Source: Dactylonectria macrodidyma
Lineage: Eukaryota; Ascomycota; Sordariomycetes; Hypocreales; Nectriaceae
DNA: 64,000 nucleotides
Direction of reading: 5' to 3'
NCBI GenBank assembly: GCA_020744425.1
Contig: JAGMUV010000004.1
Coordinates: forward strand, 1 to 64,000
The notes beneath the pieces are model-generated. The model had not been told where the DNA came from. It worked only from the letters and a program-made list of their open reading frames with translations, and ran no database searches. The translations under genes and the position numbers were made by a program. Shown here in pieces: positions 12,607-27,995 of the stretch (positions are counted from its first letter, which is position 1; each line of letters opens with the position of its first letter).

Positions 12607-15600
12607 TCAGGGGCCGCTGGGGCGTACTCTGACCTCATTGGCGTCGGCGTGTTTCTTTTCAGTTCCGACGCCGAAGCCCATTGACTTCTTGCCGCTCTTC
12701 TTCTTGGCGCCGTACTCCTCGTCGAACTTGCGAATCTGCTTAAGGGACTCCATATCCTCGCTGATGGAGGCAGGAATCTGCTTGAGGGCCTTGTCAAAGT
12801 GATAGCCGTGGAGTGTGCGCTTCTCAGGGTACTCGTAGGGCTCCGGGCCGACGTGCTTCGCCGCAGCTTCGTTCTCCTCCTCGACAGCGGCCATGGCAGC
12901 CGCAACGCATGCGTTCTTTAGGTCGGAGCCAGAATAGTACGGCGTCCTCTGGGCGAGGTCGTCGAGCGAGACCGACCCGTCGATGTTTTCGCCTTTGAGG
13001 AGGATCTTGAGGATGGCGGCGCGGTCGGACTGCAGCGGGAGGTCGATGAGGAGTCGACGTGGCAAGCGTCGAAGTACGGCGTCGTCCAAGTCGAACGGGC
13101 GATTCGTTGCGACCATGATGAAGGCCTCTGTCTCCTCAAGACCATCCCACTCCTTGAGGAATTGGTTGATGTGGGATCTGTGAGATGCCCGGGCACCAAG
13201 CATACTGCGGTTCGCTAGCAGCGAATCCGCCTCGTCGATGAAGACGACACAAGGCGAGATCTTCTTGGCTAAAGTGAAGACGGCGTGGATAAGCTTCTCA
13301 CTCTCGCCAACCCACTTGTCGTTAATTGTGGCACCGCTAATCTCCAGCATGTTTGCACCGCTCCCTTTGGCAACAGCCTTGGCAAGAAGCGTCTTTCCAG
13401 TGCCCGGTGGTCCGTACAGGAGACACCCAGGAATCTTGTCCTGCGCCAGAACACCGTACAAGAAGGCGTCTGGGCGTACGAGGGCGAGTGACGTAAGGAG
13501 CTTGAGGGCCGTAATGGTGTCACGAGGTACATGGACGTCATCAAAAGTGGTCCGCAGGTTTTGACGGTTGATGTGTCCAGAGGATATTCGTTTTTCATAT
13601 TCGTTCAGCTTGAGGGATGTACGACCAGACGTTTGTGAGTCCTCAGCTTTCTTCTGTGTCTCTACAGAATCAGATTTACCCTCTTGCTCCGGCTCGTCAA
13701 GAAAACGTTGCCCAGGTCTTTGCCTGAGCGGGCCCATGAGCAGTCGCTCGATTACCGCAACCGGCGCGGTACCATCCATCTCCTTCTCCTGGTGCTTGGC
13801 AGCGCACGCAATATTGTAGACTTCAGGGAGCGGGAGGATCGATTTCTTGAGCATCTGGGCCCGAGAGTCGGTGACATGCATCAAGCCCTTCATATGCTCG
13901 TCGGACAAATCGAGCAGTTGCTTGCCTCCCAGCATCCTCAGCATCCTGTTGACGTTGCGGACGTTCTCCACAAATAGATCCATGTCTTGCAATGGAAATG
14001 AGTCGTCAGAGACCTGGGCGCCGCCACCAGTCGGCCGAGGCTGCATCAGTGAGCGGTTGGGGTCGATGTGGCGAGAGATGACGAAATCTCCCATCGCCAG
14101 GTCTCGCAGCATGTTCTGATACTCGTCGGACGGCTGCTCGCTTGCTGAAGTACCGAGAATAGCAACCCTGGAACCATTCTGCCAAGACGCGTCGATGAGA
14201 TTCCGTAACCTCGAGATAAGCATGGACCCTTCGAGAGTCATGCTAAGCTCTACATAGTCATGGATGTGAACGATCAGGGGCTTCTCTCGAGGAGAGCCTT
14301 GCTTCAGATCGGCTGCCTGTATAATCTGGCCAAGGACCTTGTCGATCTTGAGGTTCTCCCACTTGCCAAATGGGTCATATCCTCCTTGTTTAATCTTTTG
14401 AAGCTCGCCCTCCAGTGACCCAGAGGGGCGTATACTAATAACACCAGTGTCGGGGTCGTTGTCCTCGTCTTCGGCGCGCGAGCCGACCTCGGGGTCTTGG
14501 TATAGCTTTCCATTCATCTCAGCAGCGCGGAAGCCCATTGTCGACAAGGAACCCCGTGAGTATGCCCAGTCCTGGCCAAGATAATCGCCGACTAGGACCG
14601 AGAGATCCTGAGCATCCAGACGGACAATGTCGGCGTCGTTGAAGAATGCCATGTGCTCTGCCGCAGCCTCGGCAATAGCCTGTCCGCCGTAACCGGACAT
14701 TGACAAAACGGTAACCTGCCGCTTGAGCGTCTTCGACTCGGAGTTTGGTGGTGCGGGTGTATTGAGCTCGCGGCGGAGGGTGGATCGTATTGAAGAGAAG
14801 GTTAGAACGGGAAGGTCGGCAATGGCCTGAGAGAGGGAGTGGTCGAGTCTCCAGTCATAGTCGAGTGTACTGTCGATTGCTGTCTCGATCGAGAGAAACT
14901 GGTCCTGGAATTCTTGGCTATGGCGATCAAAATCCTTGTAGTAGTGCCACCACCAGAAGGGTCGCGAAGCGTAGGCGTATTGAGCGTGTCGGGCAGGGTA
15001 CAATGAATCGGTCAAGTGCCAAGCCGAATCAAGGAGCATCTCATAGACTCGAGTCGCACCTGTGAGCTTGTGGATATGTTCCCGGAGGTCAAATGCGTCA
15101 GGCTCTAGACGGATAATATCATTAACACGCTCGCCGGCCTTGTCGATGAGAGCATCAACGGCCTTGTCGAAGTAGGACTCGAGTGCCTTGTTGTATTTCT
15201 GAAGCAGGGTCGGGTTCTCGCCGGGCTGGGGATTGATTGAAATCGAGGACGTCTTTGGGCGCTCCGTATCTTCAGCGAGAGCGACGGGGAGCCGAGGTCG
15301 ACGCCAGGCATGGTGAAGAGAGACGTTGTCGTCGAGGAAGGACTGCGGTAGTTTGACGGGGGGTAGGGCGGGGGCAGCATTCTTGCGAGATATGCGACTC
15401 TTGAGAGAACTAGGAGCACGGGACCTGGAGCGACCAGCTGTAGACTCAGAGCCAGTCTGAGGCTGTATTTCTTCATCCTCGATGGTGACGGGGGCCTCCT
15501 CGGCTGGCTTTCCCCCATTGCTGGCGCCGGCGCTGCTGCTCAGCCAGGCGAACGCGGGTCGCCATGATGGGCGGGCCAGGGACCGAGAAGCGAATCTCGG

Positions 15601-15663
15601 TCGAGGGGCTCTGGCTCTGGCGACTGCGGGATGGAGGAGGGCGCGAAGCCCTGGCGAGTGCAT
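12607..15663 (-). CDS. Large mitochondrial-type AAA ATPase (Msp1/ATAD1-like AAA module)
   Basis: Single-exon gene of 1,018 residues counted from the ATG at 15663. The frame stays open a little further upstream but without an ATG. The N-terminus is rich in Arg, Ser and Ala and poor in acidic residues, like a mitochondrial targeting sequence. A long region of about 700 residues without a named domain precedes one AAA+ module near the C-terminus. That module has Walker A GPPGTGKT at about 751-758, Walker B V-V-F-I-D-E-A-D at about 805, and V-L-R-R-L-P-R-R in the arginine-finger region, as in the Msp1/ATAD1/spastin group. By family analogy it should remodel or extract proteins at or in mitochondria, but the substrate is unknown. 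The long N-terminal half differs from the roughly 360-residue Msp1, so it is a distinct Pezizomycotina-type protein and not simple Msp1. Confidence 0.8.
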   Translation of the reverse strand: MHSPGLRALLHPAVARARAPRPRFASRSLARPSWRPAFAWLSSSAGASNGGKPAEEAPVTIEDEEIQPQTGSESTAGRSRSRAPSSLKSRISRKNAAPALPPVKLPQSFLDDNVSLHHAWRRPRLPVALAEDTERPKTSSISINPQPGENPTLLQKYNKALESYFDKAVDALIDKAGERVNDIIRLEPDAFDLREHIHKLTGATRVYEMLLDSAWHLTDSLYPARHAQYAYASRPFWWWHYYKDFDRHSQEFQDQFLSIETAIDSTLDYDWRLDHSLSQAIADLPVLTFSSIRSTLRRELNTPAPPNSESKTLKRQVTVLSMSGYGGQAIAEAAAEHMAFFNDADIVRLDAQDLSVLVGDYLGQDWAYSRGSLSTMGFRAAEMNGKLYQDPEVGSRAEDEDNDPDTGVISIRPSGSLEGELQKIKQGGYDPFGKWENLKIDKVLGQIIQAADLKQGSPREKPLIVHIHDYVELSMTLEGSMLISRLRNLIDASWQNGSRVAILGTSASEQPSDEYQNMLRDLAMGDFVISRHIDPNRSLMQPRPTGGGAQVSDDSFPLQDMDLFVENVRNVNRMLRMLGGKQLLDLSDEHMKGLMHVTDSRAQMLKKSILPLPEVYNIACAAKHQEKEMDGTAPVAVIERLLMGPLRQRPGQRFLDEPEQEGKSDSVETQKKAEDSQTSGRTSLKLNEYEKRISSGHINRQNLRTTFDDVHVPRDTITALKLLTSLALVRPDAFLYGVLAQDKIPGCLLYGPPGTGKTLLAKAVAKGSGANMLEISGATINDKWVGESEKLIHAVFTLAKKISPCVVFIDEADSLLANRSMLGARASHRSHINQFLKEWDGLEETEAFIMVATNRPFDLDDAVLRRLPRRLLIDLPLQSDRAAILKILLKGENIDGSVSLDDLAQRTPYYSGSDLKNACVAAAMAAVEEENEAAAKHVGPEPYEYPEKRTLHGYHFDKALKQIPASISEDMESLKQIRKFDEEYGAKKKSGKKSMGFGVGTEKKHADANEVRVRPSGP

Positions 15664-17633
15664 CCGGGCGGGTTGTGGCGAAGCCGGTGGTGGTGTGGAG
15701 GATCGCAAGGCGATGGACGGGCCTTGTCCTGCTATTATTTCCCATGCAGCTTGCGATTTCGCAGTCTAGGCTTGTCACGGCTGATGGTCGGAAGGTGTTG
15801 CATCGGGGTTCGGGGATTATGTAATCAATATTCCAGTGCCTTGATTGAATTGGACTGGCTGGTGCACCTAATTAAGAATTCCATTCCATGCTCCACCTGT
15901 CTGTCTCTCCTTAACTCATCTGTCTATGAATCAGTCCTAGGTTCGAATAAGGATCGCAATCTGATGGCGTTTATGGCTGTCAGTTCCTTTTCTCTTCTTC
16001 TTTATATAAGTCAGAGTCATACCCAGGGTGGAAGTGAAAAAGCTGCCAGAATTAGGTGAACTTGCTTCAATTGCGAACCCTGGGGCGGGAAGTCGGGGTT
16101 GTATTTGTTAATCGTTCATTCCGCAAGTCGCCTATCTATGCAACCGATACGATTCAGGAAATAGCCGATGTACGCGTATGGATGTGAAGTACATGACGCA
16201 AAGCTGCTCAGGGATAGCAGTTGGCGCGGCCAGAGCTGGGGGAGGGAATGACGCGAACCTCTCGATACCCCATAAGAGCGCGAGGCTCAAGTGTTCCGTG
16301 ACGGTCCGCCAGGAAAGGGCGCAGCAAACCTTTATTGTTGCGGGACCATCATTACGGGAAGAGGTCGGATCCTACCTACCTAACTTTTATTGACATATAG
16401 GGGCCTCCTCACCGTATTATCATGCTCCTAGCGCGTCATGCTACTTGTTATAAGAGTAGAAGGCATGCCATCTCATCCTGCAAACGCATATGCTGCGCCT
16501 CTCATGCTAGACAACAAAGGGCGGCTCCACAAACCGGGCTGAGCGTTGCGTAAGTCGTCGGCCGGATTGTGACCACTAGATTATGAAACCCGCTCAGGCT
16601 ATTCGACTGCCGTTGTTCCCTTTCCCAAACGGAGGATTGTAATCATCGGAATCATTGGAAGCCTGGAGACTGGAGAACTGGGTTCCGTCGACGGTTGGTG
16701 GCGTCTTGTTAGTCGACGCTTAAACGCGTCATCTCCGTAATCACCTGTCGCAGTCGGTCCCAGGCAGCTCTTTTCGTAGTCGTATCCCAATGCACAGGTC
16801 ACGCACGACGTAAACCACTGGCGTTGGAGCCCTGGGTAGAAAGGAGACGAGGTTATTATCGTGTCTACTAATCACAACGCACAAATCCTGCCGTGTCTCT
16901 CTCACGGCATACGAAGTGACACCACTCAATCTGTCTTCCTTCCCCCTCTCCCCCTCCCCCCGGCTGACTGTTCTTCCTCTTTAAGCTTATTATCCGCCAC
17001 GCTTTGCAAGCATGTCACTGTCGCCGTGACTTTCACACTTAGCTTTCCCCACCTTAAGCACATATGAAAGACGCTGATCCTGATCCTTTGATCTTCTGAA
17101 GGGTGTGAGGACGCGGAACGGAGCTCCCCCTGTGTCGCCAGCCACTCAGAAACCCATCGGCTTGATTGCTCCCCGATTTCCCCAGAAGCCGGCCTAACCC
17201 CAGTTTAATTAACTCAGTCTGGTTGCCGATCCCGACGTCGCTTTCCATCCCTCCCATCATCATACACGCCGTGCATCGCCGTCCCATCAGCCGTCTCGTC
17301 AATCGCCTCGTCAATCGCTTCTCCTCGGCGAACATTCTGTATCGGTCTTATTCCACCAACTTCAGTACTTCTCTGCATCATTCATTTACTACTCATCACC
17401 GCACGTCCTATCTCGTCAACGCTTTAATTGTGCTAGTGCTTCCTGGGTTCGCCTGCTCGTGATTGAATCTCACCTGTCCTGCTTTGCGTCCCCCGCCAGC
17501 AACGTCTCTTATCGCGCAACCACCTGGGTATCCCGTGCTTTTAAGCCTTTCTTTGCGTGGTTCCGCTTCACGCAGCACTCGCCTCGGACTCTGGATCTAG
17601 ATACTTCACTGCCCTTGCCCGCTTGGCCATGTC
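15664..17633. other. Intergenic region, divergent promoters
   Basis: About 2 kb between the ATPase (-) and the Zn2Cys6 regulator (+). I see no convincing gene: the small open frames lack recognisable domains and overlap each other. The last 700 bp before the regulator are pyrimidine-rich, as in a long fungal 5' leader. Confidence 0.6.
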
Positions 17634-19217
17634 ATGGTCTCCATCTCAGCCATGGCTACCGACTACTTCTCCAACGATATGACCCCTCCATCTCAGCAAC
17701 CGGCCGCCTCAACACAAACCGGATCTCCGCCGGATCACCAGTTGCCTCCTCTTGCTTCTCACCCTGACCTTTCTGCCGCGGACCCTGCGGACCCTGCCCC
17801 CGTCGACCGGCCGTACCACTCAAAACGGCCTCATAAAAAGTCCCGGGCTGGCTGCCGCAACTGCAAGGCCCGCAAGGTCAAGTGCGACGAGGTTCGGCCA
17901 ACTTGCCGCTCCTGCAGACTCCGCAAGGCCGAATGCGTCTATTCAACTCCCGCAGCCTCGCAGACCTCGACATCAGCCCCCGCACCAGGGCCTCCATCGC
18001 CAGCATCGTCAGCGGCTTCACAAGCCTTTACGCGTAGCACCTCTCCCGGTGCCATCTCTTCCTCAGCTTCCGTCGTCATGCCTCAGCACCAGGCGAACCT
18101 TACCGTTGTCACACAACCCCTCTGGTGCCCTGGCAACATCGATGCCGCTGACATGAAGCTTCTCTGGTTCTACACCACTTCTACTTCCCAATCCTTCTCA
18201 GTGGGCTCAGAAGTCCAGAGCCCGGTTGAAGAGATCCTCAAGGTCCGCATGGTTCAAGTCGCTTTCGAGACTCCGTTTCTTATGGACTCCCTGTTCGCCC
18301 TCTCTAGCCTCCATATGCAAAGCTTAAAACAAGAGTACGACCCTAGTCGCGCGCTCACCTACCGAGCCCGTTCCTTTGAGGGTTACCGCCGCGCCGTTGA
18401 AGCCGCTGAACCAGAGTCCTACGCTGCTCTCATCGCCAACTCCCTCTTCCTCACGGCATTGTCATCTCAGGTATTCAGGGAAGAAGATGGCAAGGATCTG
18501 TACATCATCGACTGGATGGTCGTATGGCGAGGTATTGGCCTCGTCATAGATCTCATGGGCATTGATAAACTATTCAACACGGGCATGTACGCCCTCTTTC
18601 AACGTCCATCAATCGATCTCCAGAAAGCTTCCGATGCTATACCCAACCACCTTCTCTTCATGGTTTCTTCCATCAAGTCTGACGAGCCGGACTACGCAGA
18701 TGTTGACGCATACCACAACACTCTCAAATACCTTGGGTCTCTCTACGTGAGTCTTCAGGATGACATACCCCCTGTGGTCTCCCTCCGTATCATCACTTGG
18801 TTCACCTTCCTTCCCCGTCGATTTATTGAACTCGCCCGCCAACGGCGGCCTCGCGCCCTTGTTATCATCGCGTACTACGCTGCATTCCTCAAAATTGTCA
18901 GGTCCGTCTGGTGGCTCGGGGGCGTCGGGCAACGCTCTCTGATTGACATATGTAAACATCTTGGCTCGGAGTGGGAGCACCTCCTCCCCATACCACAAGC
19001 GGCAATGCAAGTTGACGACGAGCTTGATCTGGTTAGGGTCATTTTGCAAGATCCCAGCTGGCTCCCCAACCTCCCGAACAATCTCCGCGTAGATCCTACT
19101 TCCGCCATCACTATGGTAGACGACGCTGGGAGGCGTGTAGCATGGACTCCTAGCGAGAGGAAGATTGTGGTCCTTGACTCCAACAAGCCTTCGGAGCCTG
19201 TTGTATGGAACGCATAG
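17634..19217 (+). CDS. Zn2Cys6 transcription factor, Upc2-like
   Basis: Intronless gene for a 527-residue nuclear regulator; a second in-frame ATG at 17652 is an equally possible start. A Zn(II)2Cys6 DNA-binding cluster has cysteines at 74, 77, 84, 91, 94 and 101 (C-x2-C-x6-C-x6-C-x2-C-x6-C), preceded by a basic stretch rich in Lys and Arg. A Ser/Pro/Ala-rich linker follows to about residue 150. The C-terminal half holds M-K-L-L-W-F-Y-T-T, F-L-M-D-S-L-F-A-L-S and W-x-H-L-L-P-I-P-type blocks seen in the sterol-uptake-control (Upc2/Ecm22) group of fungal regulators. In that group the C-terminal domain senses a ligand, but whether this one responds to sterol cannot be told. No co-directional partner gene suggests a target. 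Confidence 0.85.
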   Translation: MVSISAMATDYFSNDMTPPSQQPAASTQTGSPPDHQLPPLASHPDLSAADPADPAPVDRPYHSKRPHKKSRAGCRNCKARKVKCDEVRPTCRSCRLRKAECVYSTPAASQTSTSAPAPGPPSPASSAASQAFTRSTSPGAISSSASVVMPQHQANLTVVTQPLWCPGNIDAADMKLLWFYTTSTSQSFSVGSEVQSPVEEILKVRMVQVAFETPFLMDSLFALSSLHMQSLKQEYDPSRALTYRARSFEGYRRAVEAAEPESYAALIANSLFLTALSSQVFREEDGKDLYIIDWMVVWRGIGLVIDLMGIDKLFNTGMYALFQRPSIDLQKASDAIPNHLLFMVSSIKSDEPDYADVDAYHNTLKYLGSLYVSLQDDIPPVVSLRIITWFTFLPRRFIELARQRRPRALVIIAYYAAFLKIVRSVWWLGGVGQRSLIDICKHLGSEWEHLLPIPQAAMQVDDELDLVRVILQDPSWLPNLPNNLRVDPTSAITMVDDAGRRVAWTPSERKIVVLDSNKPSEPVVWNA

Positions 19218-20141
19218 CCCTGTACCTCTTTGCAGTTTTTCTCTTTGGTTTTTATGATTTGGCTTCGGGGTTGACTAAGCATGCGGGATTTGGTATGGTT
19301 GTCAATTATGGGAGTTGTGTGTGGCGTTCAGGTGAAGGGGGTTTGAATTGGAAAATGGGCATGGATGGGACGTTACGACAGACAGTCAGGCTTTACGCCG
19401 ATGCGACAGGGATAGGAGACGAGATTTTATACCCCATGGGCATATAGAACCAGTTCAGTTTCGATCGTCATGCGTCTTTACTATCAGTGAGACTTTGTAT
19501 GAAGAAAGCTAAGCACCTGGGTGTATTGTATGCTTTGGAAACCGTTGACACGGGAAGCATTGTCCTTCACACTCACACATAAACAGAAAATATTACCATC
19601 TGTTCAGTTCCTAGGGATCAGCATCAACACCAGAGCCCTACCCTGCTTCTACCTAGTAATTGAACAGTGGCAAGATTGAGTGGCGGCTAACGTAGGGTAA
19701 TATGATTCCAACGTGCATTTGGGTTCGTCTACTTCACAGACACGCCAATGACAAGTTCATGTTGGTCAAGATGAGTACACTGATGGATCTGCAATTGCTA
19801 TTTCTCAAGTAGGTCTTAGTTTTACCTAGTCAGCGACTACATCGCACCTTGAAATGTGGCCCAAGACGTCCTAACACAGGCACACGCATTACTCCTCACG
19901 CTCAGGCTGACAGAACCTGCAACATCCACTACGAAAAATAGTATTCACAGATGGCAACAAGATCACGGCGTTAACGAAAGCTTAGATATGGCTACAAGAG
20001 GAATTTTGTTGATTTCTTGGTACACAGCTCACAAATGAGACTTGATGGAGCTTATGAGAAACCTCCCTGGCCCCTGTTCCTCTTCTCTATACACAGGCCC
20101 ATTTCTCCCTCTGTCTCCCGGTATTACTCAACTCGAACCAC
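19218..20141. other. Intergenic region between convergent genes
   Basis: This 924-bp interval holds the 3' ends of the regulator (+) and ATP2 (-). Short open frames here have no recognisable content. I see no RNA gene. Confidence 0.6.
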
Positions 20142-23546
<3,405 letters not shown>

Positions 23547-25488
23547 CTTGACAGATGACAAAGAGCGATCTGAGATGGGAGTGGAGAGAGGTTGGTGAAG
23601 TTGAGGGAGAACTTTTACGGAGTGAGCAGTTTTGCTCGGGAGGACGACTTCGTCGGTTAGAGCTTTCGCAGACGGTCACGTGGTACGCTAGCCTGAAATT
23701 ACAGGCGGTTCCACCGCTAGAACTGCGATGCCGGCAATTTACCGGGACGACGCGGCGGGATTATTCGCGACCCAGACCCAATCAATGGTTGCCAGAGTGA
23801 GAGAGAGGGAGTTTGTTGTGTGTGCTCTAGTGTGCCAGATCTGTAGCGGACGAGACAGCACTGCCCGTCGCATCACAGTGAGCGACAGCGGAGCACTGGT
23901 ACTGGCCAGGGATGATCTCAGTCAGCCTCAGGCAGCACCAGCTCGATTTTACTGGAGAGGTCGTGTCCGGAATCTTATTACAGGAAGCGCGGACGTCAAT
24001 TGAACGACGAAGAGGCGAGTGGCTACACTGTATTGGGCGTCCCTACGTAGCAGCGATGTCTGCTGAGGAGGAGAGGTGATGGGAGAAAGGCAATGGCAAC
24101 GGGTGGAATCAACAACTGCAAGTAGCAAACAGCAGATGCCGGATGTGCAAGATGCGCCGTGGAAAGCGGGGAAAGTAGTATTGCGGTGCCAAGATGGAGG
24201 GAGGGAGAGGATGGGGGTGGACGAGGAATGAACCGGGGGCTATCAGCGGCAGCAAGACAGCGACACATTGGAGGCAGAAGAGACCAGCATTAGAAACAAG
24301 GAGAGACAGTAACCTGGACACAGTGTCCAATTGCACAGTGTATCATGCTCCGCCGCTCCGGCCGCTCCCTCCGAACCATTTGCGTACTGCGTAAGGCTGC
24401 AGACACCACATCTCAAAGAGCGCCCACGAGCGCCTTAGGCCAGATCATCAATTTTCATTACACTCAAGCGGCTGCAGGAGAATCTGATCCCATCTGCCTC
24501 AAACTTATAATGCTGTGCGCCAGAGTCAACGCCGTGAGCTCAGAGGGTCACGATCTCATGCCTCTGATTCCGTCCCCCCATTGGCCCGCCCGTGAGCTTT
24601 CCACATCCTCCCATGTCTCTCACCCGCAGAGCCAACCAACCAACGAGGGCAATTGCTGGAAATCCCGTTTTCCCCACCCGGAGCTGGAGCTGCAAGCACG
24701 GCGCAGCTTCTTGAAGTTTTGATTTTGATGGGGACCCCGAGGGCCCAGTTTGTTTGCCTCCCTGCCGGGTATGGCATTTGTCAATGGATCTTTATATTTC
24801 CCTCGCTCCAACGCATGTCTCCCTGGTTTGTGCTGGGTGGCTTGGGTGGCTTGGGTTGGCTTTAGCTTCCCCATGCCCGATCGTGCTGCCACCATCGTCG
24901 TCCATTCATCTGGCTTCAGGTTCCCTCAACCTAGGCCTAGTAAGGACCACTATGAAGTAGACATATGACTTTGGGCATTACTTGAGTAGGTAGATGCACA
25001 TTTACCATTGTCATGATGAACTACACTGCGTATTACGCCCGAGTACAAAACCTACAACTTAACGACATGGACCAATTACTGCCGAATGCTTCCACTGTAA
25101 CCGTGACCAGCCTGGCTTTGCCATCCCGAAACACCGAGCCGAAAAATCCGAGGCAACCTTGTCAACGCACGGTTCTAGATGGGATACCTAAGAATATTGG
25201 ATAACGATCCCAACTCTGGGGTAATGACGAGTATGCGCTTTCCTCCTTAAATTCACCTAACAATGAAGACAATATTTATTATTAAGCATTGCACTAGAGC
25301 AGCTTACTTAACTGTACGGAAGGGAAAGATCATTTGGTCCCACGCTCGTACGCAACGCGAACCATCGGACAACAACCACACTCTACCACATCTCCACTAC
25401 CTGAGAGAACCACTCATCCATTCTCTTTATAGCCATTGCCTGTGAAAGACCATGGAATCGCACGCCTATTTTACCTCCTACGTCACAC
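23547..25488. other. Intergenic region upstream of ATP2
   Basis: About 1.9 kb between ATP2 and the branching enzyme gene, both on the minus strand. It contains the ATP2 promoter and the branching enzyme's 3' region. Several open frames of 60-125 codons on both strands overlap one another and carry no domain, so none is called. Confidence 0.55.
23778..23784 (+). promoter_or_regulatory. Candidate CCAAT-box upstream of ATP2
   Basis: CCAATCA lies about 235 bp upstream of the ATP2 start. CCAAT sites bound by the Hap complex are common in fungal respiratory gene promoters. The site is seen; binding is inferred. Confidence 0.35.
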
Positions 25489-27995
25489 CTAAGAGATCGT
25501 TGACTCGAGCGCCAGGACCTGCGAATCAATCGCTCATTAGCGTCAAAGAAACGGGCAAGACACGATAGATTACTTACAATGGCGGTTCGGCTAGGCACAT
25601 AAATGTGAGTCCAGTTCTTTCGGCCATTCCACTCCATCGGAGTCGTGAAGAATCGTGTGCTTTCATCGACTCGGTTGAAGCCACCCACATCTTTGGAGTC
25701 CGTGTTGAGAACAACTCGGTACGTGCCTGCTGTGTCAATTCCGATGCGGTAGTCACTAAAGCTCTCCGTCGGGTTAAAGTTGAAGACAAACACAAGTCCG
25801 GCTCGCTCAAAAACAACCACCTTGTCACCCTCGTGCTTCAGCGAAATATAAGCCTGCGGCGCTGCGAGCCACCCGTACTTGGCCTCGGTTTGGTTCATCG
25901 CTTGGTCAAAATTGTTGAGAAATTGATACCGCAGGAGAGGGTCCTCAGTCAGATTGAGTTGGCGCCGAGCATACCAGAAGGAATTGTTGTTTCCTTCCCG
26001 GGGGAAGTCGAGCCACTCCGGGTGTCCAAACTCGTTGCCCTCGAAATTGAGGTAGCCCTCGCCGCCCAACCCATGTGTCAAGAGACGGATCATCTTGTGG
26101 AGCGCCATACCACGATCAATGACAGGAGTCAACGGCGAAAGAGTTGACATGTTCGTATACATCTCGGCATCACAGAGATGCATCATCAACGTCTTGTCAC
26201 CTACCAGCCTGTGTTTTTGTCAGTGGCCGATACATCAGCTATGCATTCCTAGATGGCTTACGCTTGATCGTGGCTTTCACAGTAAGCAATCGTCTTCTCC
26301 CCATGGCGTCGGTTGGTGAGTGTGTGGCAGATGTTGGCCAGATCCCAGTTCTCATCCTTAACCTCCTTCAAAATCTTGATCCACATGTCGGGGATGGCCA
26401 TGGCAAGACGGTAGTCGAAACCAACGCCTCCGAGCGCCAAAGGCACGCAGAGTGCCGGCATTCCCGAGACATCTTCCGCGATGGTGATGCAGGTTGGGAA
26501 CAACGTGTGCAGCATCTCATTCGCCAACATCATATACACCACAGCTTCCTCGTCAACATCGGCCCCAAAGTACTCATGGTAGCCGCCAGAAAATCCTCTG
26601 CTCAGATTAGCATGGGGAATAAGACGTAAAATGAATGGAGTTTTGCTTACGTTCCCATACCATGGTGAATGTACAGCATGCTGGTGACACCGTCAAAGCG
26701 GAAGCCATCGAACTGGTACTCATCCATCCAGAAGCGCAGGTTGCTAAGAAGAAATCGCATGACCTCATGATGGCCGTAGTTGAAAAGTCTGCTATCCCAC
26801 TGATCGTGCCTACCCTTGCCACCACTGTGGAAGTACTGGTGATCAGTTCCATCGAACTCATTGATACCATCGAGGACGTTCTTGGACGCGTGGCTATGGA
26901 CTACGTCGAGGAGTACGACAATTCCCATGCTGTGCGCAGTATCAATGAGCTCCTTCAAGTCTTCCGGAGGTCCATATCGACTGCTGGCTGCGAAGAAGTT
27001 GTTGACTTGGTAGCCAAAACTGGCATAGTACGCATGTTCCATTACAGCCATCAGCTGAATCACATTGTACCCAAGCTTCTTGATCCTGGGCAGCATGTTC
27101 CTGGTGAACTCCTTGTACGTGGCAACGCGCTGTTCCTCTGTGGAAATGCCAACATGGGCCTCGTACACACGCGCACTTGCAGGCTTCGCAGGGCGGGCGT
27201 GCTTAAACGTGTACCTTTCCGAAGCAGGAGGGTTCCAGAAGCGTGCGTCATATGCCGGAGAGACGGACAGGTCCTGGGTCACGTACTTGATCCAAGCCGG
27301 TAATCGGTCGACGTGCTCGCCATTGGGCAACTCAAGGGAAATCTAGAGGTCGGAGGATTAGAGATGAACCGCGATGTCGCTAGGCCGAGAAAAAGCAACC
27401 AACCTTGATCTTGGAGTTGTGGGGGATGGCGGGCTCCCCTTTCTCGGCAGGTATGGTGATCTCGAAAACACCAAAATCGTTCTTCTTCATGGGGTGCGAG
27501 GCACGGTTCCACTGGTCTTTGATTGTGTAAGCCTCAATCAAAGTGTGACAAGACGAACAACTTACTGAAGTCGCCGATGAGGGAGGCCGCAACAGCATTG
27601 GGTGCCCATTCCCGGTAGATAATGTTGTTCTTCTTGTCGACATTGAAGCCGAATTTCTCGACGCCCTGTACAATCGCGTCTCAGCAAGATGTCACTCTGA
27701 GTGCGCATGTAAACCTTACCCTGCTAAACTGTTCAAGGCCACCTTCGGTAGCATTGATGGTGTTAACCCATTCCTGGGTCTTTGCATATCGCCTCTTCAG
27801 CGTGTCGCTGAACGGAGACAGCCAAGGGTCCAAGTCGACGACTCCTTGTGGGATTGTTAACATGAACAACCACTTATCAGATCATCACATGTCAGGAGTG
27901 CACTGACCTGTACCATCACGAGGAGTGTCTTTTGCGAAAGCATTGGAGTGAGAAGCACCAAACGGAGGGGCCGAAGCCTGGGCGATTGCAGCCAT
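25489..27995 (-). CDS. GLC3: 1,4-alpha-glucan (glycogen) branching enzyme
   Basis: Cytosolic GH13 enzyme that makes alpha-1,6 branches in glycogen. Eight exons on the minus strand: 27995-27908, 27844-27720, 27665-27566, 27516-27404, 27342-26651, 26597-26262, 26208-25578 and 25518-25489. Frame is kept throughout, giving 704 residues, the usual eukaryotic length. The N-terminal CBM48 region is marked by G-D-F-N-Q-W-N-R. In the barrel, D-G-F-R-F-D-G-V carries the nucleophile (D359), T-I-A-E-D-V-S-G the acid/base (E414), and E-S-H-D-Q-A the third acidic residue (D483). All three are present. The last exon is only ten codons, ending [13 protein letters not shown]. The final intron matters because reading through it would add an unrelated tail. 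Confidence 0.96.

Noticed and set aside
15473..15778. Alternative upstream start for the AAA ATPase in another frame
   Set aside because: It is out of frame with the ATPase and no good splice pair joins them; the ATG at 15663 already gives a plausible targeting sequence.
15925..15955. GGTTCGAAT-like motif suggesting a tRNA T-loop
   Set aside because: No acceptor stem, anticodon arm or D-arm can be folded around it.
24345..24722. 125-codon frame with an Arg-rich start resembling a mitochondrial presequence
   Set aside because: No downstream domain follows, other frames overlap it on both strands, and base use is not clearly coding.
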